Below are positions 1 to 7,778 of a stretch of 64,000 bases of DNA, in pieces; position 1 is the stretch's first letter, and every line of letters starts with the position of its first letter. Origin of the DNA: Phytobacter ursingii (GTDB lineage Bacteria; Pseudomonadota; Gammaproteobacteria; Enterobacterales; Enterobacteriaceae). Location: positions 1 through 64,000 of the forward strand of contig CABDWT010000017.1 in the NCBI GenBank assembly GCA_901456055.1, given 5' to 3'. The translations under genes were made by a program, and so were the position numbers. The notes below the pieces were generated by a model, which saw only the letters and a list, made by a program, of their open reading frames with translations, did not search any database and had not been told where the DNA came from.

Positions 1-116
1 CGCCCTTTCAGCCATTGCACATCAGCAGAAAAATTGACCAAAACCTGATCGACATCTGAACCACAAACGCCGGTACTGCAGCACATCGCCGGATCAAACA
101 CCGTTAACATTTTCAT
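1..116 (-). CDS. arsD: ArsD, arsenical operon trans-acting repressor/arsenic chaperone (3' part outside window)
   Basis: Partial gene running off the left edge; only the first 38 or so codons are visible. The protein begins MKMLTVFDPAMCCSTGVCG, the typical ArsD N-terminus with the vicinal Cys pair (C12-C13) and Cys18 that bind As(III)/Sb(III) and pass the metalloid to the ArsA ATPase. The start at 116 has a GAGGTG ribosome site 8 bases upstream. It lies 47 bases downstream of arsR on the same strand, the usual arsRDA(B)C order, so arsA/arsB/arsC probably continue beyond the window. High confidence despite truncation. Confidence 0.9.
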   Translation of the reverse strand, partial: MKMLTVFDPAMCCSTGVCGSDVDQVLVNFSADVQWLKG

Positions 117-163
117 CTTTAACACCTCATATTCGTAAAAACATATATGTACAGGCAAAATTT

Positions 164-517
164 TTAGATACAAACAGCCTTACCGCTGCCAGAGCAGTTG
201 GCCGATGCCAGCTTACGGGCGATGGCCTGTACGTCGTCCTGTTGACTTAACCAGGCCTGCTCAATCACCAGGGCAGCCCAGGAAGGAATATGCGGGGATA
301 AGCGATAATGAACCCATTTCCCCTGCTTGCGATCCAGCAACAGGCCACTTTCCCGAAGCATCGCCAGATGGCGGGAGGTCTTGGGTTGTGATTGTTCCAG
401 CGCTGTGCAGAGATCGCATACGCACAGCTCCCCCATCTCCCTGAGCAGTAGCACGATACCCAGGCGGGTTTCATCAGATAGTATTTTGAAAAGTTGTAGG
501 GATGCAATTTCTGGCAT
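164..517 (-). CDS. arsR: ArsR, As(III)-responsive ArsR/SmtB-family repressor
   Basis: A 117-residue winged-helix repressor, the standard length for enterobacterial ArsR. The metalloid-binding motif ELCVCDLC (about residues 30-37) lies at the start of the recognition region, followed by the DNA-binding segment QPKTSRHLAMLRESGLL. It represses the ars operon and is released by As(III) or Sb(III). An AGGAGT site precedes the ATG. It heads the operon with arsD downstream. The sequence is close to the E. coli chromosomal ArsR as I remember it, so the assignment is secure. Confidence 0.95.
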   Translation of the reverse strand: MPEIASLQLFKILSDETRLGIVLLLREMGELCVCDLCTALEQSQPKTSRHLAMLRESGLLLDRKQGKWVHYRLSPHIPSWAALVIEQAWLSQQDDVQAIARKLASANCSGSGKAVCI

Positions 518-541
518 TATGTACTCCTGCTATGAATGGGT

Positions 542-596
542 ATTGTCTCTCCACCAAAACAAGAAGTCAAAATCATATGTGTTTTCTCGCATGTGA
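542..596 (-). promoter_or_regulatory. arsRD promoter with candidate ArsR operator
   Basis: Reading towards arsR, a -35 TTGACT (565-570) and a -10 GACAAT (542-547) are separated by exactly 17 bases. Just upstream, on the plus strand, AATCATATGTGTTTTC (571-586) resembles the TCAT-N7-TTTG core of known ars operators, in the opposite orientation. Promoter seen directly; ArsR binding is inferred. Confidence 0.55.
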
Positions 597-755
597 GTGC
601 AGGTGTCACTATGCGGTTGAAAAACGACCTGATGTGCGATCGTTACGTTAGTTGGGTAGGTAAAAAAGTCATTTGAGGCTAAAACATTGCTTAGTGCGGG
701 CTTTCAGTTCATAGAGAAGAATGAATAATATCAATTATAACAATTGGTTATTTCC

Positions 756-881
756 TTAGCGTACGTTTTCGTTCCATTGGCCCTCAGACCCCGTAATCGC
801 TTCACGGCCAAAGCGCGCCAGAGCCGGTGAGACCAGGCGGATATCAGCCTCGGAAAGGGCCGAAGGTTCGATTTTCATCAT
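756..881 (-). pseudogene. Truncated carboxymuconolactone-decarboxylase-like N-terminus (41 codons)
   Basis: A 41-codon ORF with a good Shine-Dalgarno (AGAGGT, 8 bases before the first of two ATGs). It begins MMKIEPSALSEADIRLVSPA and continues to RFGREAITG, which resembles the first 30 residues of carboxymuconolactone decarboxylase (AhpD-like) proteins of roughly 130 residues. It then diverges and stops, so the catalytic CxxxH part is missing. It overlaps the preceding ORF by ATGATGA. Most likely a remnant left by a deletion; family recalled from memory. Confidence 0.5.
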
Positions 882-982
882 CGCTTACCTCTTGTTTCCT
901 CAGCATGTACAAAATCAGAAATGACGAGCGACATGACCGCCGCTGCAATCACGTCACGTTTACCGAGCCGGGTATACTGCAT
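878..982 (-). pseudogene. 34-codon remnant: signal-peptide-like small ORF downstream of the quinone reductase
   Basis: Starts MQYTRLGKRDVIAAAV after an AGAAGGA ribosome site and ends in GKR with a TGA that overlaps the ATG ATG of the next ORF. The first eight residues match the usual start of aldo/keto reductases (MQYTRLGK), while the rest reads like the signal peptide of a secreted protein (hydrophobic core followed by HAEE). The simplest reading is a deletion that fused the start of one gene to part of another. It could also be a translated small protein; I favour a remnant. Confidence 0.4.
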
Positions 983-1000
983 CGTTATTTTCCTTCTGGA

Positions 1001-1558
1001 TTATTCACGAATAGTATTGAGCAGATCGACCAGCCTTGAAGCGTGCTCCCGGGCAAGCGTTTTTTGCCCGGCGATTTTCTCGGCATCTCTGTCAGCGTAG
1101 CTGATACCGCAGGTATAAACCGGCGCCATCATCTCAAGGTTGCACAGCCTTGCCGTCGTCCCGAACGGAATGAGGTACTCCTCAATGGTGTGGCCAAAGA
1201 AACCGTCGACAGTATACATTGCCTGCGGCGCCCCCGTTGTGAAGGAGAGGATCAGCTTTTTACCGCCCAGTTTTGCCGTTGAGCCATGCGCAAAGCCATG
1301 AACAAAGACCTCGTCCAGCCACTGTTTCATTAACCCCGGTAGCCCATACCAGGAAAAAGGAAACTGCCAGACAATGACATCGGCCTTGAGAAGGCTTTCC
1401 TGCTCCGCATTGATGTTTAATTTGCCGTCAGGATAGAGCCAGTCCAGACGACGAATTTCAGCATCGGGCAGGACGGTCGCCACCTCATCAAGGATGGTGG
1501 CGTTGGCGACGGAATGGGTAAGCTCTGGATGACCGGAAACAATAAGGATATTTTTCAT
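1001..1558 (-). CDS. NAD(P)H-dependent oxidoreductase, flavodoxin-like fold (quinone reductase/KefF-MdaB type)
   Basis: A 185-residue Flavodoxin_2 family protein. It begins KNILIVSGHPE, the FMN phosphate-binding strand-loop, and has the family block VIVWQFPFSWYGLPGLMKQWLDEVF at about residues 61-85 and a Gly-rich segment near residue 110. Such enzymes carry out two-electron reduction of quinones or nitro/azo compounds with NAD(P)H in the cytoplasm. It is the only intact member of what looks like a small operon; the two ORFs that follow are truncated. Substrate unknown. Confidence 0.85.
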   Translation of the reverse strand: MKNILIVSGHPELTHSVANATILDEVATVLPDAEIRRLDWLYPDGKLNINAEQESLLKADVIVWQFPFSWYGLPGLMKQWLDEVFVHGFAHGSTAKLGGKKLILSFTTGAPQAMYTVDGFFGHTIEEYLIPFGTTARLCNLEMMAPVYTCGISYADRDAEKIAGQKTLAREHASRLVDLLNTIRE

Positions 1559-1716
1559 TTCAAGAAGTTATACAGTGTTGATGAATATTTAACCCAGTAT
1601 AGAGTGACAGCATTATTTGTTTTAGGGTAGTAAAGACTCAATCACTTTTAGACCAAAACTAATAATGTTTCGTTCCAGAACCAGGCATTGGCTCGCTTGT
1701 TGAGGTGAATCTCGTG

Positions 1717-2019
1717 TTATTTTTTGAATTCAGCGGCGAAGAGACTTTCCCAGTTAATAAAAGAGCCAAGCGGAATGCACTCGAAGCGTAATAATCCTGC
1801 TTTTGCCAAAGGGAATTCGGCCATTACGCTCATCGCTTCATCGACAGAGGCACATTCAAGAAAAATAGCGACGCCAGGTCTGTCCTGACGGAAGTAGATG
1901 TCGCGAATGAAGCCGGATTTATACAATTCCCAGGCGTGCAGTACTTCCGCGTCACGGTGCGGAGCATATTTTTCCAGCGATGCACCCGCCGCGGGAATAT
2001 CCAGACATAAAATTCGCAT
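1717..2019 (-). CDS. Small dimeric alpha/beta-barrel protein (muconolactone isomerase/YciI-like)
   Basis: A 100-residue cytoplasmic protein with the length and strand pattern of the muconolactone delta-isomerase/YCII-like ferredoxin-fold superfamily (repeated beta-alpha-beta units, LYKSGFIRDIYFRQDRPGVAIFLE in the middle). It is transcribed divergently from the LysR gene at 2156, about 136 bases apart, the usual arrangement of a LysR regulator and its target. No catalytic assignment is possible; some homologues are annotated as oxidoreductases or stress proteins without evidence. Confidence 0.65.
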   Translation of the reverse strand: MRILCLDIPAAGASLEKYAPHRDAEVLHAWELYKSGFIRDIYFRQDRPGVAIFLECASVDEAMSVMAEFPLAKAGLLRFECIPLGSFINWESLFAAEFKK

Positions 2020-2155
2020 TATCGTCTCCTGATCTCAGGCTATTGTGGTAAGAGACTCAAGTATAAAAGGCGCATTTTTGGAAGATTAGAGTGCCATTGA
2101 CTTAAGCATCTTTAGGCTGTACTTAATAATCAGTCGTAGATTACTTAAGGAAAAT

Positions 2156-3058
2156 ATGATGAATAACGCCCTTTATAATCAGATACGCATCTTTCAAAGC
2201 ATTGCGCGTGAGGGCAATATTTCGGCAGCCGCACGGAAACTGGAAATTACGCCGCCTTCCGTCAGCAATGCACTTAAACTGCTGGAAGAGCATATTGGTC
2301 ATCCGCTTTTTGTGCGTACGACCCGTCGTATTGAGCTGACAGAAAGTGGTCAACTGTTGCTGGAACAGACCGCAGCGGCGGTTGAATCGCTGGAAAATTC
2401 GCTTGAAAGTATTCGTGACCAGAACCAGGAACCCTCTGGTGTGGTGCGAATTACGCTCTCGCGCTTTGCTTATCTGTTAATTCTTAAGCCTGCAATGGCG
2501 GAATTCTGTCAGCAATATCCGGGGATACGGCTGGAAATTTCGGTCTATGACGGTACTGTGAATATTATCGAAGCGCGTTTTGATCTGGGCATCCGTTTTG
2601 GCGATATTCTGGAGGGCGGGGTGGTGGCACGGCCGTTAATGAAACCCTTTCGTGAAGGGTTATATGCATCCTCAGCGTATCTCTCCAATCATGGTACCCC
2701 TGAGGTGCCAGCAGATCTCAGTCATCACCAACTGATTGGTTACCGTTTTGTGACTAACAATCGCATACTTCCGTTGATTCTCAACGACCATGGAGAGCAA
2801 TTGACTGTTGAGATGCCCGGACAGTTAATCAGCAATGATATTGACGTAATGGCTGACGGGATCCGTAATGGGCTGGGAATTGGGCGCTTGTTTGAACCCA
2901 TCTGGCGGTTACAGCCCGATAGGGAGCAATTTATACCCGTGATGGAGAGTTACTGGAAAACCTATCCGCCAGTGTATCTCTATTACCCAAAAAACGCGGG
3001 TAAAACCAAAAGAGTGAAGGCACTGATTGATTTTCTGATTGCCGCTACGAGACGATAG
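2156..3058 (+). CDS. LysR-family transcriptional regulator
   Basis: A 300-residue regulator: N-terminal winged helix-turn-helix (residues 5-65, including GNISAAARKLEITPPSVSNALKLLEEHIG) and a C-terminal effector-binding domain (about 92-295). Family length is normal. Because it is divergent from the small alpha/beta-barrel gene at 1717-2019, that gene, and perhaps the oxidoreductase beyond it, is the likely target. The C-terminal domain resembles the CrgA-like subgroup. Ligand unknown. Confidence 0.85.
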   Translation: MMNNALYNQIRIFQSIAREGNISAAARKLEITPPSVSNALKLLEEHIGHPLFVRTTRRIELTESGQLLLEQTAAAVESLENSLESIRDQNQEPSGVVRITLSRFAYLLILKPAMAEFCQQYPGIRLEISVYDGTVNIIEARFDLGIRFGDILEGGVVARPLMKPFREGLYASSAYLSNHGTPEVPADLSHHQLIGYRFVTNNRILPLILNDHGEQLTVEMPGQLISNDIDVMADGIRNGLGIGRLFEPIWRLQPDREQFIPVMESYWKTYPPVYLYYPKNAGKTKRVKALIDFLIAATRR

Positions 3059-3258
3059 AACACGACGCACCGTTTGAGCCTCTGTCCCGTGGGAGATGTT
3101 ACATCTATTTCCTGTATGAACTCAATCAGAAGGCGAACCCCCGTCGACAGTTGCCGACGGCTCGTCGTTTATATTTAGCGCTGGGGTTCTCCAGCGCGAG
3201 GAGCAAGATTTGATGGTGGATAAATGGGTGTGGTATCCATTAAAACAGCAGCACTGAA

Positions 3259-3281
3259 AGGCGCAGATTTTTTCTGCGCCT
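3259..3281 (-). terminator. Perfect 8-bp hairpin after the DUF6916-like gene
   Basis: AGGCGCAG (3259-3266) and CTGCGCCT (3274-3281) form a perfect inverted repeat around a 7-base loop, six bases past the stop of the minus-strand gene 3287-3622. On the minus strand the stem is followed only by TTC, so it is a weak intrinsic terminator or a 3'-end-stabilising hairpin. Confidence 0.5.
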
Positions 3282-3286
3282 GTACG

Positions 3287-3622
3287 CTAATTAAAAATAA
3301 GCTGAAAATAACTGTATGCAGGATCTCTTCCCATATCCAGTATGCGATTAATACTGATGCCCTCTATTTTTAACCCATGATGGTCCGACGACTCAGGCAA
3401 TTGTAAAATACCAAAAGCATTCACCAGTAACGTATTGGCGGGCCCCTGCAGTTCTACCAGAAAGGGTTCACGTGATTGATTTCGTTGCGTAGGTATTTGT
3501 GCATTTGGTTTTAATATTACCTTTTTAACCAGTAAAGGCAATGCCATACCATTATCTGCATACATGACACAGGATTGCCCAATGAATGGGGTAAAGTTGT
3601 GGCTGCAAATATCTTTCAGCAT
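3287..3622 (-). CDS. DUF6916-like small protein, partner of the tail-collar protein
   Basis: A 111-residue protein with the block NFTPFIGQSC near the N-terminus, a central REPFLVELQGP segment and a C-terminal YSYFQLIFN. This matches what I recall of DUF6916, a short beta-rich domain repeatedly found next to phage-tail-collar/microcystin-dependent-protein genes. It follows the collar gene by 17 bases on the same strand, so the two are almost certainly co-transcribed. Function unknown; a structural or chaperone role for the collar partner is only a guess. Confidence 0.6.
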   Translation of the reverse strand: MLKDICSHNFTPFIGQSCVMYADNGMALPLLVKKVILKPNAQIPTQRNQSREPFLVELQGPANTLLVNAFGILQLPESSDHHGLKIEGISINRILDMGRDPAYSYFQLIFN

Positions 3623-3639
3623 AATTTCATCCAGGTATT

Positions 3640-4230
3640 TTAGTCATTATGAGGCGGATACAGTCCTTCGATGGCAATACAGAAATTGATAGCCAGAAAT
3701 GGGTTCATAACAGAGAATGGTGCGTTTGCTCCTGCAGGGTCAAGATTTCCGCTCATGCCCATACCGCCAACGCTCACAGGATCGGACAGTGTGCTGGACC
3801 AAATATTGGCCAGTCCGGTACCTCCACCTGATGCGCCAATAAATGACGCTTGGGTTGATGGCTTGCTTGCCGGAGTAGCGGGTACAGGGGTGCCGCCAGC
3901 CAGTAGTTGTGCCTTCAGGTTGCTTGTGCCATGGGTATGCATAGGCATGTTTGCGGTTGTTAATGCGGCGATACTGTTGCCACCTTTAGCGCCAACATTA
4001 TGCGCGGGCATATTGATATCGGTTTGTGCCGGCCCGCTGCCAATAAGCATTCGACCAGACAGGTTTGGCAGGTTAAATGTCGTGGTGCCATTACCGCCAT
4101 AGAATATACCCAGTAATGAATACAGGGCTTGATATTGTCCAACACTATATTGTTGCCCATAGCATAAAGCGAAACCATATGGAGGGTAGTTAAATGCAAA
4201 GGGAAGAATTGTACCCATATAGACTTCCAT
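3640..4230 (-). CDS. Phage tail collar domain protein (microcystin-dependent protein, MdpB-like)
   Basis: A 196-residue protein. Residues 4-60 form the tail-collar domain (IPFAFNYPPYGFALCYGQ type start, LYSLLGIFYGGNGTTTFNLPNLSGRMLIG), followed by a HNVGAKGGNS segment, a TxxNMPMHTH metal-binding-like HxH, a low-complexity Pro/Ala/Thr stretch (about 112-125) and the conserved C-terminal PFLAINFCIAIEGLYP. Proteins of this family occur outside prophages in many bacteria, usually as tandem copies. Here it stands alone with a DUF6916-like gene and no other phage gene nearby. An AGGAG site precedes the ATG. A TGTCATT/AATGACA inverted repeat at 4281-4298 lies upstream. Confidence 0.85.
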   Translation of the reverse strand: MEVYMGTILPFAFNYPPYGFALCYGQQYSVGQYQALYSLLGIFYGGNGTTTFNLPNLSGRMLIGSGPAQTDINMPAHNVGAKGGNSIAALTTANMPMHTHGTSNLKAQLLAGGTPVPATPASKPSTQASFIGASGGGTGLANIWSSTLSDPVSVGGMGMSGNLDPAGANAPFSVMNPFLAINFCIAIEGLYPPHND

Positions 4231-5049
4231 AATAACTCCTTGTTTAAAAGATGATTAGTGGAGCTTACATAGTTGGTCGGTGTCATTGGGAAATGACATT
4301 AATAGTGTGGACGATTAATGCTGTTTGTCGAATAATTTACGCTACAGTGGCACTTATAAATATTGTATTGGCACTAAATTAAAAACCGGACTGTGTTATT
4401 TTTATGTGAAATGTTCAACGGTCAAGTCCAGTGTATCCTTTTCAACATATATTGTTCCTTTTACGTGGCATGTCAGAAGTTTCCTCACTATAGGGGTTTT
4501 CGGTGAGATTAATGAGAAATTTATTCATCTATGCTCGGGGTATTTCGTTCCTCCGTCACAAATAAATGCCGCAGCAAGTAAACGGGAATCAGCGCCGGAG
4601 TCATTACCTGAAGACTCCCCGATAGTTTCTCGCGCTTTTCTGCGGCGGGAAGGATATCAGGGAGTGGCTCCGGGACAGAAAGGGTGGCCGATCGGGATCC
4701 AGAGAGTCTCGATACGGCTTTTATTCTGGCGAAAGCGCGGATTACGACGGATAACCACACCGACGCAATCTTCAAGCCCGGACGCGACGGGGAGCCGCCA
4801 CTTTCAGGTAATCGATTTTAGACGGGAGGCTGGCAAACGAAAGATGAAGGGGGGCACTTAACCCTATGATTTTATGTAAACCGTCTAAGGTCAGGAAGTC
4901 AGTGAACAATCAGCATCATTTAACATAATATACATTATGCGCACTGTCATGGAATCAGACAGAATCCGGCTTTCTTTGGTCATCCTTGTCCTGTCCATTT
5001 CCGGCCTTTAAATGCCGGTTTGCCAACACCATGACGCAGCCTTTACGCA
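4231..5049. other. 819-base stretch without a convincing gene
   Basis: The left part (4231-4500) is AT-rich and holds the upstream region of the collar gene, including a perfect 7-bp inverted repeat TGTCATT-N4-AATGACA (4281-4298). The right part (4521-4860) is GC-richer. Its longest minus-strand reading frame (4521-4775, 84 codons) and plus-strand frame (4325-4861) lack a ribosome site and recognisable domains, and I take both as non-coding or as decayed coding sequence. A short CCGGC hairpin lies at 5001-5018. Confidence 0.5.
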
Positions 5050-5463
5050 TTAGCTACAGTCTCTGTCACTTGCGCTTGTTGTGTCAGGCATCTGCGGTGT
5101 TCCCTGATGAAATCGCATCTGCCAGTCAGTTGGTTCGTTTGTGCTCTTCACCCAAAGTGATGTTCGCAATGTCTGACGACCGATGCCGCCTTGCTGGTCA
5201 ACTGTATAACTCCGGTACGTTAATAACACGCACGTGTCATCCAGCACTGACAATGCAAAATCACTGGAGTGAATTTCCTGACCGCTGGTTTCCACTATTA
5301 ATGCACTGATGACATGCTCTCTGTCGTATCGCTGGCCTGAACGACCAATTTCAAAAAAATCTTGATGCAGCAATTTTTCCAGTGATGACCTCTGACTTCG
5401 CGTTTCTCTATGATGGAGTTTCTGCTCGTTGTGTATGAGCAATGCCAGCAATTCTCTTGTCAT
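5050..5463 (-). CDS. DUF4440 / NTF2-like (SnoaL-type) protein
   Basis: A 137-residue cytoplasmic protein with the NTF2-like cone fold signature: N-terminal helix ending EKLLHQDFFEIGRSG (about residues 28-42), a strand VLDDTCVLLTYRS, then RTSLWVKS and WQMRFHQGTP near the C-terminus, as in DUF4440/SnoaL-like proteins. Family members include ketosteroid isomerase-like enzymes and binding proteins, so no function can be assigned. It is divergent from the Fur-controlled operon at 5743 but shows no sign of belonging to it. Confidence 0.75.
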   Translation of the reverse strand: MTRELLALLIHNEQKLHHRETRSQRSSLEKLLHQDFFEIGRSGQRYDREHVISALIVETSGQEIHSSDFALSVLDDTCVLLTYRSYTVDQQGGIGRQTLRTSLWVKSTNEPTDWQMRFHQGTPQMPDTTSASDRDCS

Positions 5464-5614
5464 CCCGATCTCCCTTATTCACTGTTCCAGGCCGAACCCG
5501 ATGCGTTTCAGACCGGCAATCATGGCCTGTATTGGTGTTCTGATGGCCTAATCGCCGCGTATGAATTCTTGTGTGCTTTAATCCAAATTCTTAGTCCTTA
5601 AAAATGTATTAATA

Positions 5615-5692
5615 ACAAATGATTACCATTACCGTTGACACCCTATCGTTGGCATTGTATAAAACCGCGCCTTGTTATTAATTCTCATTTAC
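5615..5692 (+). promoter_or_regulatory. Fur-type promoter of the iron ABC operon
   Basis: A -35 TTGACA (5635-5640), 17-base spacer and -10 TATAAA (5658-5663) form a near-consensus sigma-70 promoter 80 bases before the binding-protein gene. Two segments each match about 13 of 19 positions of the Fur consensus: 5615-5633 abutting the -35, and 5674-5692 around the expected transcript start. Promoter elements are read directly; Fur binding is inferred. Confidence 0.7.
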
Positions 5693-5742
5693 GTTTTTAC
5701 CCGTTTCCGGCCAGGAAACTCGCTAACGAAGGATAGCGTTAC

Positions 5743-6741
5743 ATGAAAAAGGTCATCAGTGCTTTAGGATTGGTTTTCGCTTCGGTCAGTTCCGCGTTTG
5801 CTACCACCTACCCTGTCACCATCGAAAACTGCGGATACAAAGAAACATTCACCAAAGCGCCTGAGCGCGTCGTCGCGCTGGGTCAAAACACCGTTGAGAT
5901 CCTTCTGTTGCTTGGCCTGGAGGATAACGTGGTTGCCAGCGCATTCTGGCCGACAAAAGTGTTGCCATCACTTGCGGAAAAAAACAGCAAAATCAAAAAT
6001 CTGACCGTTGAAATCCCGACACTGGAATCCATTCTCGCGCAAAATCCGGACTTTGTCCCTGCCCAGATCCCTTTATTGCTGGGGCCAGAGAGCAAGGTCG
6101 CCAAACGCGAAGATCTCACCACTGTGGGTGTTAACAGCTATATGTCTCCCGGAATGTGCGCCACCAAAAAAGGCGTTGGCGATATGTACGGAAGCCGCCA
6201 GAAGCTGTGGGATATGAGTTTCCTTTACCAGGAAATTATGGATTTCGCGACTATTTTTAATGTTGAAGATCGCGGCAATGCGCTGATTGCGGATTTCAAA
6301 AAACGGGAAAATAATCTGCGTGCCGAGTTCAGTAAAAACAAAAAAGACCTCTCGTTTGTTTTCTGGTTCTCCAGTTCCTCCCCGTCTGCTGACGCCTATG
6401 TTGGTGGCAAGAACAGTGCGTCAGGATTTATCGCAAATGTCCTTGGCGGCCATAACGCCATTACCTCAGAAACCGAATGGCCAACGGTTGGCTGGGAAAG
6501 CATCATCGCCGCTAACCCCGATGTCATCGTGGTCTCCAGTCTTGACCGCAACCGCTGGGCGCTGGATAACGCCGAAGAAAAAATTAAATTCCTGAAAAGC
6601 GATCCGGCGGTAAGTCAGCTTGATGCCGTTAAAAAAGGTCACATTGTCGTGATGGACGGCCAGGCGATGAACCCGACGATTCGTACCATTTATGGCGCTG
6701 AACAGATTGCCGAACAGCTCAGAAAAATAGGACTGAATTGA
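5743..6741 (+). CDS. Periplasmic iron/siderophore-type substrate-binding protein
   Basis: A 332-residue class III (BtuF/FecB-like) binding protein with a Sec signal peptide (residues 1-20, MKKVISALGLVFASVSSAFA). The typical core follows: APERVVALGQNTVEILLLLGL (39-59), a rigid inter-lobe helix (about 160-185), and C-terminal VGWESIIAANPDVIVV and QLDAVKKGHIVVMDG. It delivers a chelate to the FecCD permease encoded next. It has no lipobox, so it should be soluble. First gene of a four-gene operon (ATGA overlap with the permease) behind Fur-like boxes. The exact ligand (siderophore, haem or other chelate) cannot be read from sequence. Confidence 0.85.
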   Translation: MKKVISALGLVFASVSSAFATTYPVTIENCGYKETFTKAPERVVALGQNTVEILLLLGLEDNVVASAFWPTKVLPSLAEKNSKIKNLTVEIPTLESILAQNPDFVPAQIPLLLGPESKVAKREDLTTVGVNSYMSPGMCATKKGVGDMYGSRQKLWDMSFLYQEIMDFATIFNVEDRGNALIADFKKRENNLRAEFSKNKKDLSFVFWFSSSSPSADAYVGGKNSASGFIANVLGGHNAITSETEWPTVGWESIIAANPDVIVVSSLDRNRWALDNAEEKIKFLKSDPAVSQLDAVKKGHIVVMDGQAMNPTIRTIYGAEQIAEQLRKIGLN

Positions 6742-7778
6742 TGAGTTGCGCAGTACAACAGGCCCGTCAGGGTCTGATACTCACCACATCGACGGTACTC
6801 GCGCTGATCCTTCTGTTGCTGGTAATTGCCACAGGCGTCAGTGTCGGCGAACTGTCCATTCCACTCAGCAGTGTGTTTTATGCGCTGACCAACAAAGCCG
6901 GACTCACCGAGGTGCCACTCAGCCGCATTCATGAAAGTGTGATTTGGGATTTCCGTCTCAGCCGTGCGCTGGTCGCGGCCTGCTGTGGTGCGGGGCTGGC
7001 GATTTGTGGTGCCGTTTTGCAAAGTCTGCTGAAAAATGCACTGGCAGAACCTTATGTACTGGGGGTATCGGCGGGCGCATCAACGGGGGCCGTGTCTGTC
7101 GTGGTCCTCGGCGTTGGTACTGGCGCTGTCTCCCTTTCTGCCGGCGCATTTGCCGGCGCGTTTGCCGCTTTCGCTTTTGTCGCTTTTCTTACTAACGGCG
7201 CACGCGGCGGTAATGAGCGGACTATTCTGGCGGGCGTGGCGGCATCGCAACTTTTCAACGCAATCACGGCTTATACCATTAGCACCTCCGCCAGCGCACA
7301 ACAGGCACGGGATGTCATGTTCTGGCTGCTTGGCAGTTTTAGCGGTGTTCGCTGGCCGGAGTTTCAGCTGGCGCTGGTCGTCGTGCTGCTTGGCCTTGCG
7401 GTATGCCTTTTTTACTCCCGCGCGCTCGACGCCTTTACCTTTGGTGACGATGCCGCGGCATCCCTTGGCATCAATGTCCCTGTGGTTCGGTTGATCCTCT
7501 TTACAGCCACCGCGCTGATGACCGCCACCATTGTCAGTATGGCTGGATCGATAGGCTTTGTCGGTCTGGTTGTACCGCATATGATGCGCTTCTTCTTTGG
7601 CCCGCTTCACCGTACGTTGCTGATTGCCAGTGCTCTGGCAGGCGCGATCCTGATGGTGCTTGCCGATATCGCCTCAAGGATGCTGATCGCGCCGCAGAGC
7701 TTGCCGGTTGGCGTGGTCACTGCGCTGGTTGGCGTCCCTTTCTTTGCCGTCATTATCTATCGTTCAAGGAATAAGTAA
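6738..7778 (+). CDS. FecCD-family ABC permease
   Basis: A 346-residue inner-membrane permease of the FecCD/BtuC family, about ten transmembrane helices. Family landmarks: RLSRALVAACCGAGLAICGAVLQSLLKNALAEPYVLGVSAGAS (about 73-115) and the coupling region GFVGLVVPHMMRF (about 270-282). It forms the homodimeric channel for the chelate delivered by the upstream binding protein. It overlaps both neighbours by a few bases, so the three ABC components are translationally coupled. Confidence 0.93.
   Translation: MMSCAVQQARQGLILTTSTVLALILLLLVIATGVSVGELSIPLSSVFYALTNKAGLTEVPLSRIHESVIWDFRLSRALVAACCGAGLAICGAVLQSLLKNALAEPYVLGVSAGASTGAVSVVVLGVGTGAVSLSAGAFAGAFAAFAFVAFLTNGARGGNERTILAGVAASQLFNAITAYTISTSASAQQARDVMFWLLGSFSGVRWPEFQLALVVVLLGLAVCLFYSRALDAFTFGDDAAASLGINVPVVRLILFTATALMTATIVSMAGSIGFVGLVVPHMMRFFFGPLHRTLLIASALAGAILMVLADIASRMLIAPQSLPVGVVTALVGVPFFAVIIYRSRNK

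Noticed and set aside
3287-4230. Prophage remnant suggested by the tail-collar domain
   Set aside because: No integrase, capsid, terminase, tail-tube or attachment repeat is nearby, and collar-domain proteins are common outside phages.
4325-4861. 178-codon plus-strand ORF
   Set aside because: No ribosome site, Arg/Ser/Pro-rich composition without domains, and it spans an abrupt base-composition change; treated as chance.
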